Origin: Pedobacter sp. KBW06 | Lineage (GTDB): Bacteria; Bacteroidota; Bacteroidia; Sphingobacteriales; Sphingobacteriaceae | Direction of reading: 5' to 3' | Length of the DNA stretch: 64,000 nucleotides | Assembly (NCBI RefSeq): GCF_003852525.1 | Contig: NZ_QAJL01000001.1 | Location: forward strand, 606,983-670,982 | Shown: piece after piece, positions 46,188 to 55,660 of the stretch | How the letters are laid out: each line of letters begins with the position of its first letter | Numbering within the stretch: position 1 is the first letter of the stretch | Notes under the pieces: generated by a model | What the model was told of the DNA's origin: nothing | What the model saw: the letters and a program-made list of their open reading frames with translations, nothing else | Databases searched by the model: none | Made by a program: the position numbers and the translations under genes

Positions 46188-47513
46188 CTATTGAAGATTA
46201 GGATTGTTAGCGATCGCATCCTGAGGGAAACGGATCGTATATCTTGGATCATTTTTCTGAAGCGTAAAAGTTGCTCCCAACGAAGTATGCTTTAATTCCG
46301 GCTGACCATAACGTCTTAAATCGTACCAGCGGTGACCTTCCAGCGCCAGTTCTCTTTCTCTTTCGTTGATGATCTCCTGTAAAAGCGCAGCTTTACCAAG
46401 TCCTGAGATCCTGGTTTGTTCTGCAGCGAAATAAGCAGGTGTCAGACGTTTTGCTTTCAGGGCCATTAAACTTTGTAAGGCCAGCGACAGGTTATCGCTC
46501 TGCAACGCCGCTTCTGCCTGGATCAGGTACAATTCTGAGTTATGGAAAGAGATCTTTAAAGCATCTAAATTACCTTTAACCGATCTGTAATCCGTTCCTC
46601 TTTTACTGAAGTACTTCGCAAATCTTTTGTCGTTAACCTGGTCGTAAATACCAATCAGGTGTGGTGCGATTAAAGAAGCATTGGTCGCTCCCGGATCAAA
46701 TGCCTTTTCCATGGACATGATGTTTTCTTTCGACTGGTAGTGATTCGGTAAAACTGAGGTCGCTACATTCAGGTCTTCCAGTTCCCCGTTCAGCGCTAAA
46801 GCATCCTGACTGGCCTTCAGGGCATTTGCCCAGTCTCCTCTGAATTCATAGATCCTTGCAGCAAGTGCCAGGGCAGCACGTTTGCTAAACCTATAGTTCT
46901 TACCCGCCTCAAAAGTCGTTACATTAACCAATTTCAATCCCTCTGAAAGATCGGCAAAGATCTGATCATATGCCTTTTCTACAGATACCGGAGTATATTT
47001 TTGCTCCAGATCAACGGTTAAAGAAAGTGCTACACCACGATCTGTTGCGGCAGTATTTTTATCATATGGTTTTGCATATAAGTTCAGCAACTCAAAATGG
47101 CCATAGGCACGAAGTAAGTAAGCCTCTCCTTTTAACTGTTCTGTTTCTGCACTCTGCCCGGCTTTATCGATCACATCTGCGATTACCGTATTTGCATAAA
47201 AGATAGACTTATACATCGACAGATAAGGAAACTGAAGGGAAACAGGATCCGGAGTAACGTCATTCCATTTATAGATATCGCGGTAATTGTTGGTTTCCGA
47301 GTTGTCTTCATTCAACAACAATTCTTCCGTACGATAAGCAAGTAAGGACTTATGGTTAGGAAAGCCGGCGTATCCCGAGTTCAGCAATCCCCTGAAGTCT
47401 TCTGCAGTTTTAGGAATGACCCTTCCTACCGGTTCTATATCTAAATATTTCTTACAGCTGCTGGCCGATAAAATCAGGCAGATTACAGCGGTTAATTTTA
47501 TGATCTTATTCAT
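46188..47513 (-). CDS. RagB/SusD-family surface lipoprotein (second SusCD pair)
   Basis: A 441-residue lipoprotein, lipobox ASSC followed by KKYLDIEPVGRVIP. The helices GEAYLLRAYGHFELLNLYAK and the C-terminal EIINERERELALEGHRWYDLRRYG are diagnostic for RagB/SusD. It is shorter than the PUL SusD (516 residues), as is common for the RagB type. It should form the lid of the SusC-like barrel encoded 12 bp upstream. Association with a metalloprotease rather than with glycoside hydrolases suggests peptides as cargo, as for the RagAB system of Porphyromonas; this is inference. Confidence 0.93.
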   Translation of the reverse strand: MNKIIKLTAVICLILSASSCKKYLDIEPVGRVIPKTAEDFRGLLNSGYAGFPNHKSLLAYRTEELLLNEDNSETNNYRDIYKWNDVTPDPVSLQFPYLSMYKSIFYANTVIADVIDKAGQSAETEQLKGEAYLLRAYGHFELLNLYAKPYDKNTAATDRGVALSLTVDLEQKYTPVSVEKAYDQIFADLSEGLKLVNVTTFEAGKNYRFSKRAALALAARIYEFRGDWANALKASQDALALNGELEDLNVATSVLPNHYQSKENIMSMEKAFDPGATNASLIAPHLIGIYDQVNDKRFAKYFSKRGTDYRSVKGNLDALKISFHNSELYLIQAEAALQSDNLSLALQSLMALKAKRLTPAYFAAEQTRISGLGKAALLQEIINERERELALEGHRWYDLRRYGQPELKHTSLGATFTLQKNDPRYTIRFPQDAIANNPNLQ

Positions 47514-47524
47514 CAGATTTTTAT

Positions 47525-50500
47525 TTAAAAAGTGGCATTTAAACCGATAGAAATACTTCTTGTAATCGGTTGTGAATAAATATTACCATAGGTCTCCGGA
47601 TCAAAGAAGCCTTTATAGCTCGTTCCGAATACAAATGGATTTCTGCCTTCTACACTAATTCTCAAGCTATTTGCTTTAATTTTACCGGCAATCTTAGATG
47701 GCATGGTATAACCAAGACGGATGCTGTTGATCCTCACATAGCTGATTTTCTTTGCAAAAATATCCAGGTCGTTATAAGTATTTCCAGGATCGTTACCACT
47801 TTGCCATTTATAAGCCATCCAACGGCTTCCCGCAAAGGTGTCGTATCCATATATTCCAGGTAAGGCACTACCAGGATTTTGTGGCGACCATGCGTTCAGT
47901 ACATCTCTCGAGTAATTCCTTCCACGGTCTACTTCAGCTGCGCTGTAAGTAGGTCTCGCTTTCACCCACTGGTCAATGTTAAAGATGGCGGTTACCGACA
48001 AATCGAAATTCGCATAACGGAAACGGTTGGTTAAGCCCCCTGTAAATTTAGGGTCCATATCACCAGCATAGGTATACAGGTCCTGGAATCCTTTTCCATC
48101 CAATCCACTGCTCACCAGTTGTCCGTCAAATATGCCGGCAAGCGGATCGTATAATTTATAGAAATCTTCCAGGGAAACTGTTTTTCCGTCTCTCTGGAAC
48201 TGAGGAATACCGTTGGCATCCAGTCCTGCTGTTTTAAGTACAAACAATGCATTCACCGGATACCCTTCTTTAGATGGGTTCAGCTGATTCGGGCGAACTT
48301 TTTCTCTGATCACCTTACTTTTGTTACGGGCAATGTTAAAATCTGTAAACCATTGGAAATTATGGGTGCTGATGTTTCTCGTGGACACAGAGAATTCAAT
48401 TCCCTGGTTCCTTACCTGAGAGAAGTTTGAGCTTGTAAAATCAAATCCATTTTCCAGTTGTAAAGCTTCTGTTCCAATCAGGTCATCACTGAAACGGTGG
48501 TAATAATCTATCGTGAACTGAACTGCATTATTCAAGATTCCGAAGTCCAGACCTGCATTATAGGTAGTCGTTTTTTCCCATCTCAGTTTATTGTTTGGCG
48601 GACTGTTTACAGAAATTACAGGTTGATTTCCACCCGGAAGGATTGGAACATTACCATAATCACCCACTACAAATGGCGAGGTATTTTTGTCGATATTTCC
48701 CTGAAGTCCGTATGAACCACGTACACGCAGATTGGAAATCCATTTCGCATTTTTAATAAAATCTTCTTCACTGGCATTCCAGGCACCTGAGATCGAATAA
48801 ATCGGCAGGTATCTGTACTTAGGATCTACCCCAAAAAGATCTGATCCATCGTAACGGATACTTCCATAAGCGGTATATTTTCTATCGTAAGTATAAGATA
48901 AGGTACCATAGAAAGAGGCAAAAGCATTTTCACCTTTTGTTTTCTGATAGGCACGGTATGGAGATGATTTTCCATCGTAATTGCCATTTGGAAATATAAT
49001 GTTCTGGTTGGTCAGTGTCTGTTCATTAAAACCAAAAGCTTTGACATTGATGTCTTCTCTGTTGTTTCTTCTCAACTCTGATCCGGCAAGTGCCTCGATT
49101 TCATGTTTATCAGCAATCACCTTTTTGTACTCCAGAATGGACTTCCAGTTGTACTGAAATAAGGAAGAGGTCTGATTTTGATTCGTTCCCCCTACCGGTA
49201 AAAAGTACTCATCTTTTTTAGTTGCAGAGTTGTAATATTTGGTTCCTTCTCTCAGTTTACGTAAAAAATAAGAAGACTGACCTGCATATTTCTCTACGCC
49301 AACATCCTCAAACTGAAGGCCCAGTTCCGTGCGGATTTTCAGGTTTTTATTGATCTGATAACCCAGGTCCATAACCGTTTTCACACTCTTACTGTTGAGG
49401 GTATAGCGGGTATTTTCACGTTCTTCCACCAGGTTAAAAGGAAGGTAAACATCTCCGTTTACGTTCCCAAACATATCCGGATCGTAGTTAAAAGCGCCTG
49501 AAGCATCTCTCACCGTTTGGTAAGGGTTTACATTCCTGGTATAGGTAGCCAGATTCGTAAATGAATCTGCATCTGTCAGGTAATTATTACGTTTGGTTTT
49601 GGAACCAAAAATGGCCACTCCTGCTTTCAATTTCGAAGAAATGTTATAATCCGTTTTCAGGGTCATGTTGTAACGTTCCATTCCGGTTTGCTTCGTCGTT
49701 CCCTTCTCGTTATAATAACCACCGGAGAAGTAATAGCTCGCCTGTTCCGTTCCACCAGACAATGCCATCGTGTATTGCTGGTTAATGGCCTGCTGATACA
49801 ATTCCTTTTCCCAGTCTGTACCTTGTGTTCTCAATGCATTGATTGCACTTTGTGTTGCGGTACTTAAACCTGAGAAACCATTGGTTCTATACGTATTGAG
49901 TTCTCCGCTTTTGTTAAGAATTCTGGCAATTGCACCCTGGTTATCTCTCCAGGTCAGATCAGCTCTGGAGGCTAAGCCCAATTCAAAATCTACCTTTTCA
50001 TTGGCATTCATCAAATTAAGTTTGCCAAGGTCTGGTCTTTGTGCGATAAAGGTATTGGCGCTGAAATTGATTGCCATCGGTCCTTTTTTACCTTTTTTCG
50101 TGGTAATCACAATTACCCCATTGGCAGCCCTTGCTCCATAAATAGAGGTTGCGGCAGCATCTTTCAGGATGGTAATGTCCTCGATGTCGTCCGGGTTTAG
50201 CCCGGCGATCGGCAAATTACGCAACTGGTCAATATTGTCTTTATCTGCAAGTCTGCTTGGAAGATCTGTTCCTTCCAGCGGAAGGCCGTCCAATACCCAT
50301 AAAGGATCCTGGGTTCCGTTCAGAGAAACTGTACCGCGGATTCTGATCTTTGGTGCTGCGCCTGGTCCGCCGGTAATGGTACTTACATTTACCCCTGCTA
50401 CCTGTCCTGCCAGCATCTGATCAATTCCGGAAACACCGGTCTGACGGATTTTACTGTAATCCAGTTTGGTGGTTGCCGTAGTATTTTTACGCTTGGCGAT

Positions 50501-50884
50501 ATCCGAATATCCGTTCACGACCACTTCGCCCAGCGTATTGTCGCTGTTTTTCAGGGAAACCGTGATGTTCGTTTTATTGATGATATTGATCAGTACTGCT
50601 TCATATCCAAGATAGCTCACCTTTAATGAAGTGGTTCCTTCAGGTACTTTTAAGCTAAATTTACCATTGCTGTCTGTTACCGTTCCGATCACAGAGTTTT
50701 GAATCACTCCCGGAACACTGCTTTGCTCACCGATGGCGGCATTGTCTACAAATACAGAAGCCCCCGGGATGGGCAAGCCATCCTTTTCGTCCAGCACCTG
50801 CCCGGTGATGGTCGTTTGTTTCTGACTGAAACCGGTCAGGCTGATGCCTAACAGGAACAGTATTAAAAGTAATTGTTTATTCAT
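47525..50884 (-). CDS. SusC/RagA-family TonB-dependent transporter (second SusCD pair)
   Basis: An 1119-residue outer-membrane transporter. The signal peptide ends near LTGFSQ; a carboxypeptidase-regulatory-like domain (ITGQVLDEKDGLPIPGASVF) follows, with an insertion (GEQSSVPGVIQNSVIG). The TonB-box-like region reads LGEVVVNGYSDIAKRKNT and the plug QMLAGQVAGVNVSTITGGPG, then AATSIYGARAANGVIVITTK. The barrel ends RSISIGLNATF. It forms a unit with the SusD protein 12 bp downstream and the metalloprotease 38 bp upstream. Cargo is unknown; peptides are the best guess. Confidence 0.95.
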   Translation of the reverse strand: MNKQLLLILFLLGISLTGFSQKQTTITGQVLDEKDGLPIPGASVFVDNAAIGEQSSVPGVIQNSVIGTVTDSNGKFSLKVPEGTTSLKVSYLGYEAVLINIINKTNITVSLKNSDNTLGEVVVNGYSDIAKRKNTTATTKLDYSKIRQTGVSGIDQMLAGQVAGVNVSTITGGPGAAPKIRIRGTVSLNGTQDPLWVLDGLPLEGTDLPSRLADKDNIDQLRNLPIAGLNPDDIEDITILKDAAATSIYGARAANGVIVITTKKGKKGPMAINFSANTFIAQRPDLGKLNLMNANEKVDFELGLASRADLTWRDNQGAIARILNKSGELNTYRTNGFSGLSTATQSAINALRTQGTDWEKELYQQAINQQYTMALSGGTEQASYYFSGGYYNEKGTTKQTGMERYNMTLKTDYNISSKLKAGVAIFGSKTKRNNYLTDADSFTNLATYTRNVNPYQTVRDASGAFNYDPDMFGNVNGDVYLPFNLVEERENTRYTLNSKSVKTVMDLGYQINKNLKIRTELGLQFEDVGVEKYAGQSSYFLRKLREGTKYYNSATKKDEYFLPVGGTNQNQTSSLFQYNWKSILEYKKVIADKHEIEALAGSELRRNNREDINVKAFGFNEQTLTNQNIIFPNGNYDGKSSPYRAYQKTKGENAFASFYGTLSYTYDRKYTAYGSIRYDGSDLFGVDPKYRYLPIYSISGAWNASEEDFIKNAKWISNLRVRGSYGLQGNIDKNTSPFVVGDYGNVPILPGGNQPVISVNSPPNNKLRWEKTTTYNAGLDFGILNNAVQFTIDYYHRFSDDLIGTEALQLENGFDFTSSNFSQVRNQGIEFSVSTRNISTHNFQWFTDFNIARNKSKVIREKVRPNQLNPSKEGYPVNALFVLKTAGLDANGIPQFQRDGKTVSLEDFYKLYDPLAGIFDGQLVSSGLDGKGFQDLYTYAGDMDPKFTGGLTNRFRYANFDLSVTAIFNIDQWVKARPTYSAAEVDRGRNYSRDVLNAWSPQNPGSALPGIYGYDTFAGSRWMAYKWQSGNDPGNTYNDLDIFAKKISYVRINSIRLGYTMPSKIAGKIKANSLRISVEGRNPFVFGTSYKGFFDPETYGNIYSQPITRSISIGLNATF

Positions 50885-50921
50885 ATCCCCTATATTATTT
50901 TATTAGTTTGTTGGTTGTTCC

Positions 50922-53609
50922 TTAGTTCATTTTAAGGCTCTGACGAATCCTTAAGATCAGGTCCATATAATGACCTTTTGTGGCATCATCCCCTCTGCCT
51001 TTATTTTTTTCCAATAGTGTTACAATCTGTAACAGTTCTCCGCGTTTCGCTGCGGCCACATCAGAAGTTCTGCTCATCGAGTTCAACTGAATGTTTCTTA
51101 AAGCTGTTCCTTCTGCTGCGGTTGCCGTTTTGCCATCGTTTCCGAAGTCGCAGAGCTGCAATTCATTTTTAAGTTTCAATTTGTTTTCCTGTAATGCGGT
51201 TTTGTTGATCTTCTCCAGCATTTTATCGGTACTTACCAGGAGTACATCTACATAGTTCTGCTCCAGCATGCGGTCTTCCACAGAAAGTTTTTTACCATTT
51301 AAGGTTTTTGCAAACACTGTTCCTCTCAGTTCTTTCAGTAATTCTGACGCGGTAAATACGTTTTCTTTACCCATCATGATTTCCATCTCCATCATTCTCA
51401 ACAGGCGCTCCTGACTTACCAGGCTATACAATAGACCATATTGAAATTCGCGTTTCAGGTTGTATGGCGCATATTCTACCAGTCCTACCGGTGATTCTTT
51501 GATCGGGAAGGTCTTTTTCAGCAATGCGGCATCAAATAACCATTCCGGGGCAGTGATCGCCTGTTCTTTTAAAAAGTCAAGGGCTTTGAGCTGCATGGCT
51601 TTAGGAACCGGGGTATAAGCATCTTTATGGTCACCCGCTACCGGGTTTTCCAGGTATAAACCACCAATGTTCGCCATCACATGTTCCGCATAGGTTTGCC
51701 ATTGAAAGATGGCCGCCATAAACAGCTTTCCAGCCTGTACGTAGTCTTCTCCCTCATTGGAAGCCCAGGTTGAAATCTGTGGAACCAGGCGTTTCAGGTT
51801 GGCCAGTCCATACTGACTTGCTTTCACGGCATCATCCCCTAAATCTTCCGACTGTGCCCTTGGGTCGATCACATTTTTCGAGTCCTGCTGCTCTCCGTAA
51901 TGGTATAAAGGATCGTTAGCATGTGCTTTGATCCATTCTTTAAGGACCGGCAGTTCCTGATGCGGATCTTCCACATCTAACCAGCGGTATCCCCAGGCAA
52001 TGGCATATTTATCATAAAGCCCGATCTGAGGCGTAATATTGGTCACTTTATCTTCCGGTTGTGCCACATAGTTGAAACGTGCATAATCCATAATAGAAGA
52101 AGCTGTTCCGCCCATACGCTTCGTAAATGAAGGCGAACGCAGGGAATCTACCGGGAAGGCAAAAGAGGAACCCATATTGTGTTTTAAACCTAAAGTATGC
52201 CCGATTTCATGGGAAGAAACAAAGCGGATGGCATGTGCCATGCGTTCATCAGAAAGCTTGTTTTTTCTTGCTTCCGGATCAATCACGCCGGTTTGTATCC
52301 TCATCCAGAAATTCAAAGAGGTCATCACATTGTGCCACCAGATCACATCTGATTCCAGGATTTCTCCCGAACGTGGATCTACCACCGCAGGGCCCATGGC
52401 ATTGGATTTAGGCGATGCGGCATAGGTAATTTCCGAATAACGGATGTCATCACCATCGTAATCTGTCGTATCTGTGACTTCTCTCGCCTGAATGGCGTTT
52501 TTAAAACCCGCTTGTTCAAAAGCTTTCTGCCAGTCTACCACCCCCGCAATGATTTGTTTTCTCCATTGCACAGGCGTGGATGGATCAATATAAAAGATGA
52601 TCGGCTTTACCGGCTCCACCAGTTCCCCTTTCAGGTAACGGGCACGGTCTTCCGGTTTAGGCTCCATTCTCCATCTGGTTAACAGTTCCCTGGTTTCCAG
52701 TTTGTGCTGTGCATCAGAAAAATACCATCTTGGTGTGGTAAAAAATCCAACTCTATCATCTGCAAAACGCGGTTTCATCGGTTTTTCCGGCAATAAAAGC
52801 AGGTTTGTCGTTACGGCCATACTGATGGGCGTGCTGCTTCTGCCTTCCGTCACTTTGGTGCTCAGTAAAGCGCGGACCACGATGTTTTCCGGAAAGCTTT
52901 TGATGTGCTCAATCCCGGATAAGCTCGTTTTTGGCGCAGTGCCCAATCCGATATCCGTAAAAACATCATTAAAGCTTTTGTCTGTTCCATCAAAAACCCT
53001 GTTCATCTTGATCACTACCGCCGAAGAGTCCGGGGAGTAAGCTTCGATCTTAAAGGACTCAATCACGGAGCCCACAAAGTTATCTTTCACAGAACGCGTG
53101 ATGGCATCCCCCTCCGGTGATTCCACCTGAGGAACAATGGATTTCACCCAAACTGTCTTCGCCAGTTTGTTCTGAGAAAAGCGGATCACTTTATTGTCGT
53201 AATTGATCCCTTTATTCAGGCCAAACTCATTCAATGCCAATGGCACGGAAGAGATCTTGTTCACGATCAGAAAATCTTTTCCCATTAATTTTAAAGGGAT
53301 CTCAAAGTAATAATCGGTTTCGATCTGGTGAACTTTAAATAAACCGTTAAGGGTCTTTGCTTTCTTTAACAGTTCGGTATAATTTTTAAGGTCTTTGCCT
53401 TTGGTACTATCGGCAGGATTTTTCTTTTTTAAGGTGTCGGCAACTGCTTTCTTCGCAATTTTTTTAGGCAATTTCTTAGGCGTCTGTGCGTTTACACTGA
53501 ACGCAAAGAGACATACTAAACCGGTAAAAAAAGGAATCCTGAAGGTATCGGCTAGTTTAATCTGGTGTTTTTTTCCGGTTGAAAAAAATGAAGTCTTATT
53601 CAAAATCAT
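50922..53609 (-). CDS. Large zinc-dependent metalloprotease (DUF5117/DUF5118 type)
   Basis: An 895-residue secreted protease (signal ends near SVNAQ, after an extended basic N-terminus). A Lys-rich segment (KKLPKKIAKKAVADTLKKK) precedes the DUF5118/DUF5117 region. The catalytic motif HEIGHTLGLKH gives zinc ligands H467, H471 and H477 with E468 as base, followed by SSIMDYARFNY, a metzincin-like Met-turn. This protease family is frequently encoded beside SusCD pairs in Bacteroidota. It should digest protein at the cell surface or in the periplasm to feed the adjoining transporter. It is the first gene of its operon; an 11-bp direct repeat lies just upstream. Confidence 0.88.
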   Translation of the reverse strand: MILNKTSFFSTGKKHQIKLADTFRIPFFTGLVCLFAFSVNAQTPKKLPKKIAKKAVADTLKKKNPADSTKGKDLKNYTELLKKAKTLNGLFKVHQIETDYYFEIPLKLMGKDFLIVNKISSVPLALNEFGLNKGINYDNKVIRFSQNKLAKTVWVKSIVPQVESPEGDAITRSVKDNFVGSVIESFKIEAYSPDSSAVVIKMNRVFDGTDKSFNDVFTDIGLGTAPKTSLSGIEHIKSFPENIVVRALLSTKVTEGRSSTPISMAVTTNLLLLPEKPMKPRFADDRVGFFTTPRWYFSDAQHKLETRELLTRWRMEPKPEDRARYLKGELVEPVKPIIFYIDPSTPVQWRKQIIAGVVDWQKAFEQAGFKNAIQAREVTDTTDYDGDDIRYSEITYAASPKSNAMGPAVVDPRSGEILESDVIWWHNVMTSLNFWMRIQTGVIDPEARKNKLSDERMAHAIRFVSSHEIGHTLGLKHNMGSSFAFPVDSLRSPSFTKRMGGTASSIMDYARFNYVAQPEDKVTNITPQIGLYDKYAIAWGYRWLDVEDPHQELPVLKEWIKAHANDPLYHYGEQQDSKNVIDPRAQSEDLGDDAVKASQYGLANLKRLVPQISTWASNEGEDYVQAGKLFMAAIFQWQTYAEHVMANIGGLYLENPVAGDHKDAYTPVPKAMQLKALDFLKEQAITAPEWLFDAALLKKTFPIKESPVGLVEYAPYNLKREFQYGLLYSLVSQERLLRMMEMEIMMGKENVFTASELLKELRGTVFAKTLNGKKLSVEDRMLEQNYVDVLLVSTDKMLEKINKTALQENKLKLKNELQLCDFGNDGKTATAAEGTALRNIQLNSMSRTSDVAAAKRGELLQIVTLLEKNKGRGDDATKGHYMDLILRIRQSLKMN

Positions 53610-53630
53610 GTTCCAAAGTGCTGCATAATT

Positions 53631-53671
53631 GGCACATTATGAAATTATTAGGAGTGGAATGGCGCATTATG
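53631..53671. promoter_or_regulatory. 11-bp direct repeat upstream of the metalloprotease-SusCD operon
   Basis: GGCACATTATG (53631-53641) and GGCGCATTATG (53661-53671) match at 10 of 11 bases, 30 bp apart. They lie 22-62 bp upstream of the metalloprotease start, within the 128-bp spacer after the kinase gene, and may be sites for the LytTR regulator. The 30-bp spacing is longer than usual for LytTR sites. Confidence 0.4.
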
Positions 53672-53737
53672 TTTAGTGAAAGCGCAGTTTTAAGGAGTGA
53701 AAAAAATCATTGTTAATTAAATATGATGTCCTGATTA

Positions 53738-55366
53738 TTATTCAGTTAAATACAAAACAGGGAGAAAGCACTGATATTGATCCCCTTCAACGCCATACTT
53801 CAGCTGTTCGTTTCCAAAATAAGCGTAGGTGCTTTGCAGGTAATTTAAACCCTGCTTTCCGGAATCGCGTACATCGGGACGAAGCTGCAGGTTATTGCTC
53901 ACCATAATTCCATCGCCCTGGCTCTCCATCCTGATTTTAAGCGGATTGGATTTGGACAGGATATTGTGCTTCACTGCATTTTCAATCAGGGTTTGTAAGC
54001 TCATAAAAGGGATTTTCGCTTGCAGGTGTTCTTCAGAAACCTCCAGGGTTAAAGGTTCCAGTGCTTCTCCAAAGCGGATCTTCAATAAGAAAAAGTATTC
54101 ATTCATGAAGCGCAGTTCTTCTTCCACGGTAGCCAATCCGTTGGGATAGGATTCCAGTACATAACGGTAAACCCTGGACAGCTTGACGACAAATGATTTT
54201 GCCAGATCAGGGTCCTGTGCAATCAGGGCGTTTAAAGAACTGAGGGAATTGAACAGAAAATGCGGATTCACTTTCTCTTTTAGTTTTCCAAGCTGCAATA
54301 AGGCATTTTCCTTTTGCTGCCGCTCGGCAATGAGGTTTAAGGCCTGTTTCTCCATAGAGAGTTCCTGCCGGTTGATCTCCACCTCTCTCCTTAGTAAAAA
54401 TTCCTTTTGCCACCTGTGCTGGTACAGCCAGATCAGCCCGATGATGATACTTACCGCAATCAGCCCGAGATAAACGGAATAATTCTTGATCGCCGAAACG
54501 TCTTCCTCCAGGACAAAGCTTGGAATATCGACCACCATCGTCCATTTTAAACCGACAATCGCGTTGGGGATATAGTATCTGTTTACAGGGATCTGAATAG
54601 AATCTGACATCACCTTTTCGCTTCGGATTTTCCCACCTCCGATCACCTTGGTGTTCATTTTTTCCGTCCGCATCCGGTACATCTTTTTTCCAATCAGTTT
54701 TTCATATGGATTGTAGATGCAAACTCCGTTTTCGTCAACAATAAATGCAAAAGTGGTGGTAATGGGATCTATATTATAAAAGGAATGCTGGAGTTCCAGC
54801 AAGTTGATGTCCAGCCCAAAGATCAATTTACCTTTTGCGGATTGCAGCAGATCTGAGGCTGTAAGCCAATGCAGGGTATCCCTTTCATTGGTCATCCTGG
54901 ATCTGACCATCGGCCCATTCTGAATTAAAAACTGTTGCCTTGCCCAGGCTTTGACCTCATCGGGCATTGCCGCTTTACGAACCCCTTCTGCATTGCGAAT
55001 CAGGTAAAAGAAAGAAGTATCTGCTCCTTTTACCAATGCATACCAGGCGCGATTCACCTTTTTTTCTACCAGCAGGGCTTGCCTAAGTGTCTTTTGCAGG
55101 TTTTCATCACTAAGCTCCTCAGCATTACCTCCCTTTCCCTGAGCAAATGATTTGATCGCATTCCGGTTAATATTCAGGATATTATTGAACTCATAACTGA
55201 AAATGCTGAGTTTTTGCTTGTATAAAATCCCCCCTGTGAATCCCGAAATCCGGGTCATGCGTTGCTCCAGTAAACTGCCGGTAAAAAGGACAATCCCGAT
55301 GATAGACAGAAAGATGGTTAAACCGATGACCATCAGGTACCGGGGTTTTTGTACAGCAAACTTCAT
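53738..55366 (-). CDS. LytS-like sensor histidine kinase with periplasmic Cache-type sensor
   Basis: A 542-residue membrane kinase. One membrane helix at about 12-32 (LMVIGLTIFLSIIGIVLF) and another at about 300-320 (VYLGLIAVSIIIGLIWLY) enclose a periplasmic domain with the Cache-like features WLTASDLLQ and FGLDINLLELQHSFYNIDP. A coiled-coil follows and then the His_kinase region with H369 in KVNPHFLFNSLSSLNALI, followed by an ATPase domain (LQTLIENAVKHNI). This is the LytS-type kinase family that pairs with LytTR regulators, here most likely the gene at 45336-46091. It probably senses a product of the protease system. Confidence 0.92.
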   Translation of the reverse strand: MKFAVQKPRYLMVIGLTIFLSIIGIVLFTGSLLEQRMTRISGFTGGILYKQKLSIFSYEFNNILNINRNAIKSFAQGKGGNAEELSDENLQKTLRQALLVEKKVNRAWYALVKGADTSFFYLIRNAEGVRKAAMPDEVKAWARQQFLIQNGPMVRSRMTNERDTLHWLTASDLLQSAKGKLIFGLDINLLELQHSFYNIDPITTTFAFIVDENGVCIYNPYEKLIGKKMYRMRTEKMNTKVIGGGKIRSEKVMSDSIQIPVNRYYIPNAIVGLKWTMVVDIPSFVLEEDVSAIKNYSVYLGLIAVSIIIGLIWLYQHRWQKEFLLRREVEINRQELSMEKQALNLIAERQQKENALLQLGKLKEKVNPHFLFNSLSSLNALIAQDPDLAKSFVVKLSRVYRYVLESYPNGLATVEEELRFMNEYFFLLKIRFGEALEPLTLEVSEEHLQAKIPFMSLQTLIENAVKHNILSKSNPLKIRMESQGDGIMVSNNLQLRPDVRDSGKQGLNYLQSTYAYFGNEQLKYGVEGDQYQCFLPVLYLTE

Positions 55367-55595
55367 TGCCGCAAAGATAAGAAAATCAGCACGATAGCTA
55401 TGCGGCAGGATATTCCGGCAGACCGAAAGGCTAAAGAATTACCTCCGGATAAAATAAAATAAACTCTTTTTACTATTCCTTATAGAAAACAATCAAATAA
55501 TATTAGAATAATAACATTCGCTAATAAATCGGCTTATCTTTTGACATAGCAGCTACAATTTTTAACTCATAAACGGTATGGAAGCAAATCACAAA
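55367..55595. other. AT-rich spacer upstream of the LytS-like kinase
   Basis: About 230 bp without a convincing gene. It should contain the kinase promoter, but no clear TTTG-N19-TAnnTTTG pair was found on the minus strand. The terminator of the GH109 operon adjoins it at 55596. Confidence 0.5.
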
Positions 55596-55634
55596 AGCCC
55601 GGGACTGCACAAACGTTTGCGACAATTCCGGGCT
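55596..55634 (-). terminator. Rho-independent terminator after the GH95-sulfatase-GH109 operon
   Basis: On the minus strand AGCCCGG pairs with CCGGGCT (7 bp), followed by TTTTG. The loop holds the perfect palindrome CAAACGTTTG. It lies 27 bp after the GH109 stop. The stem is GC-rich and the T run short, so efficiency is uncertain. Confidence 0.65.
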
Positions 55635-55660
55635 GCTTATAAAAAGGTGATATATACTGT

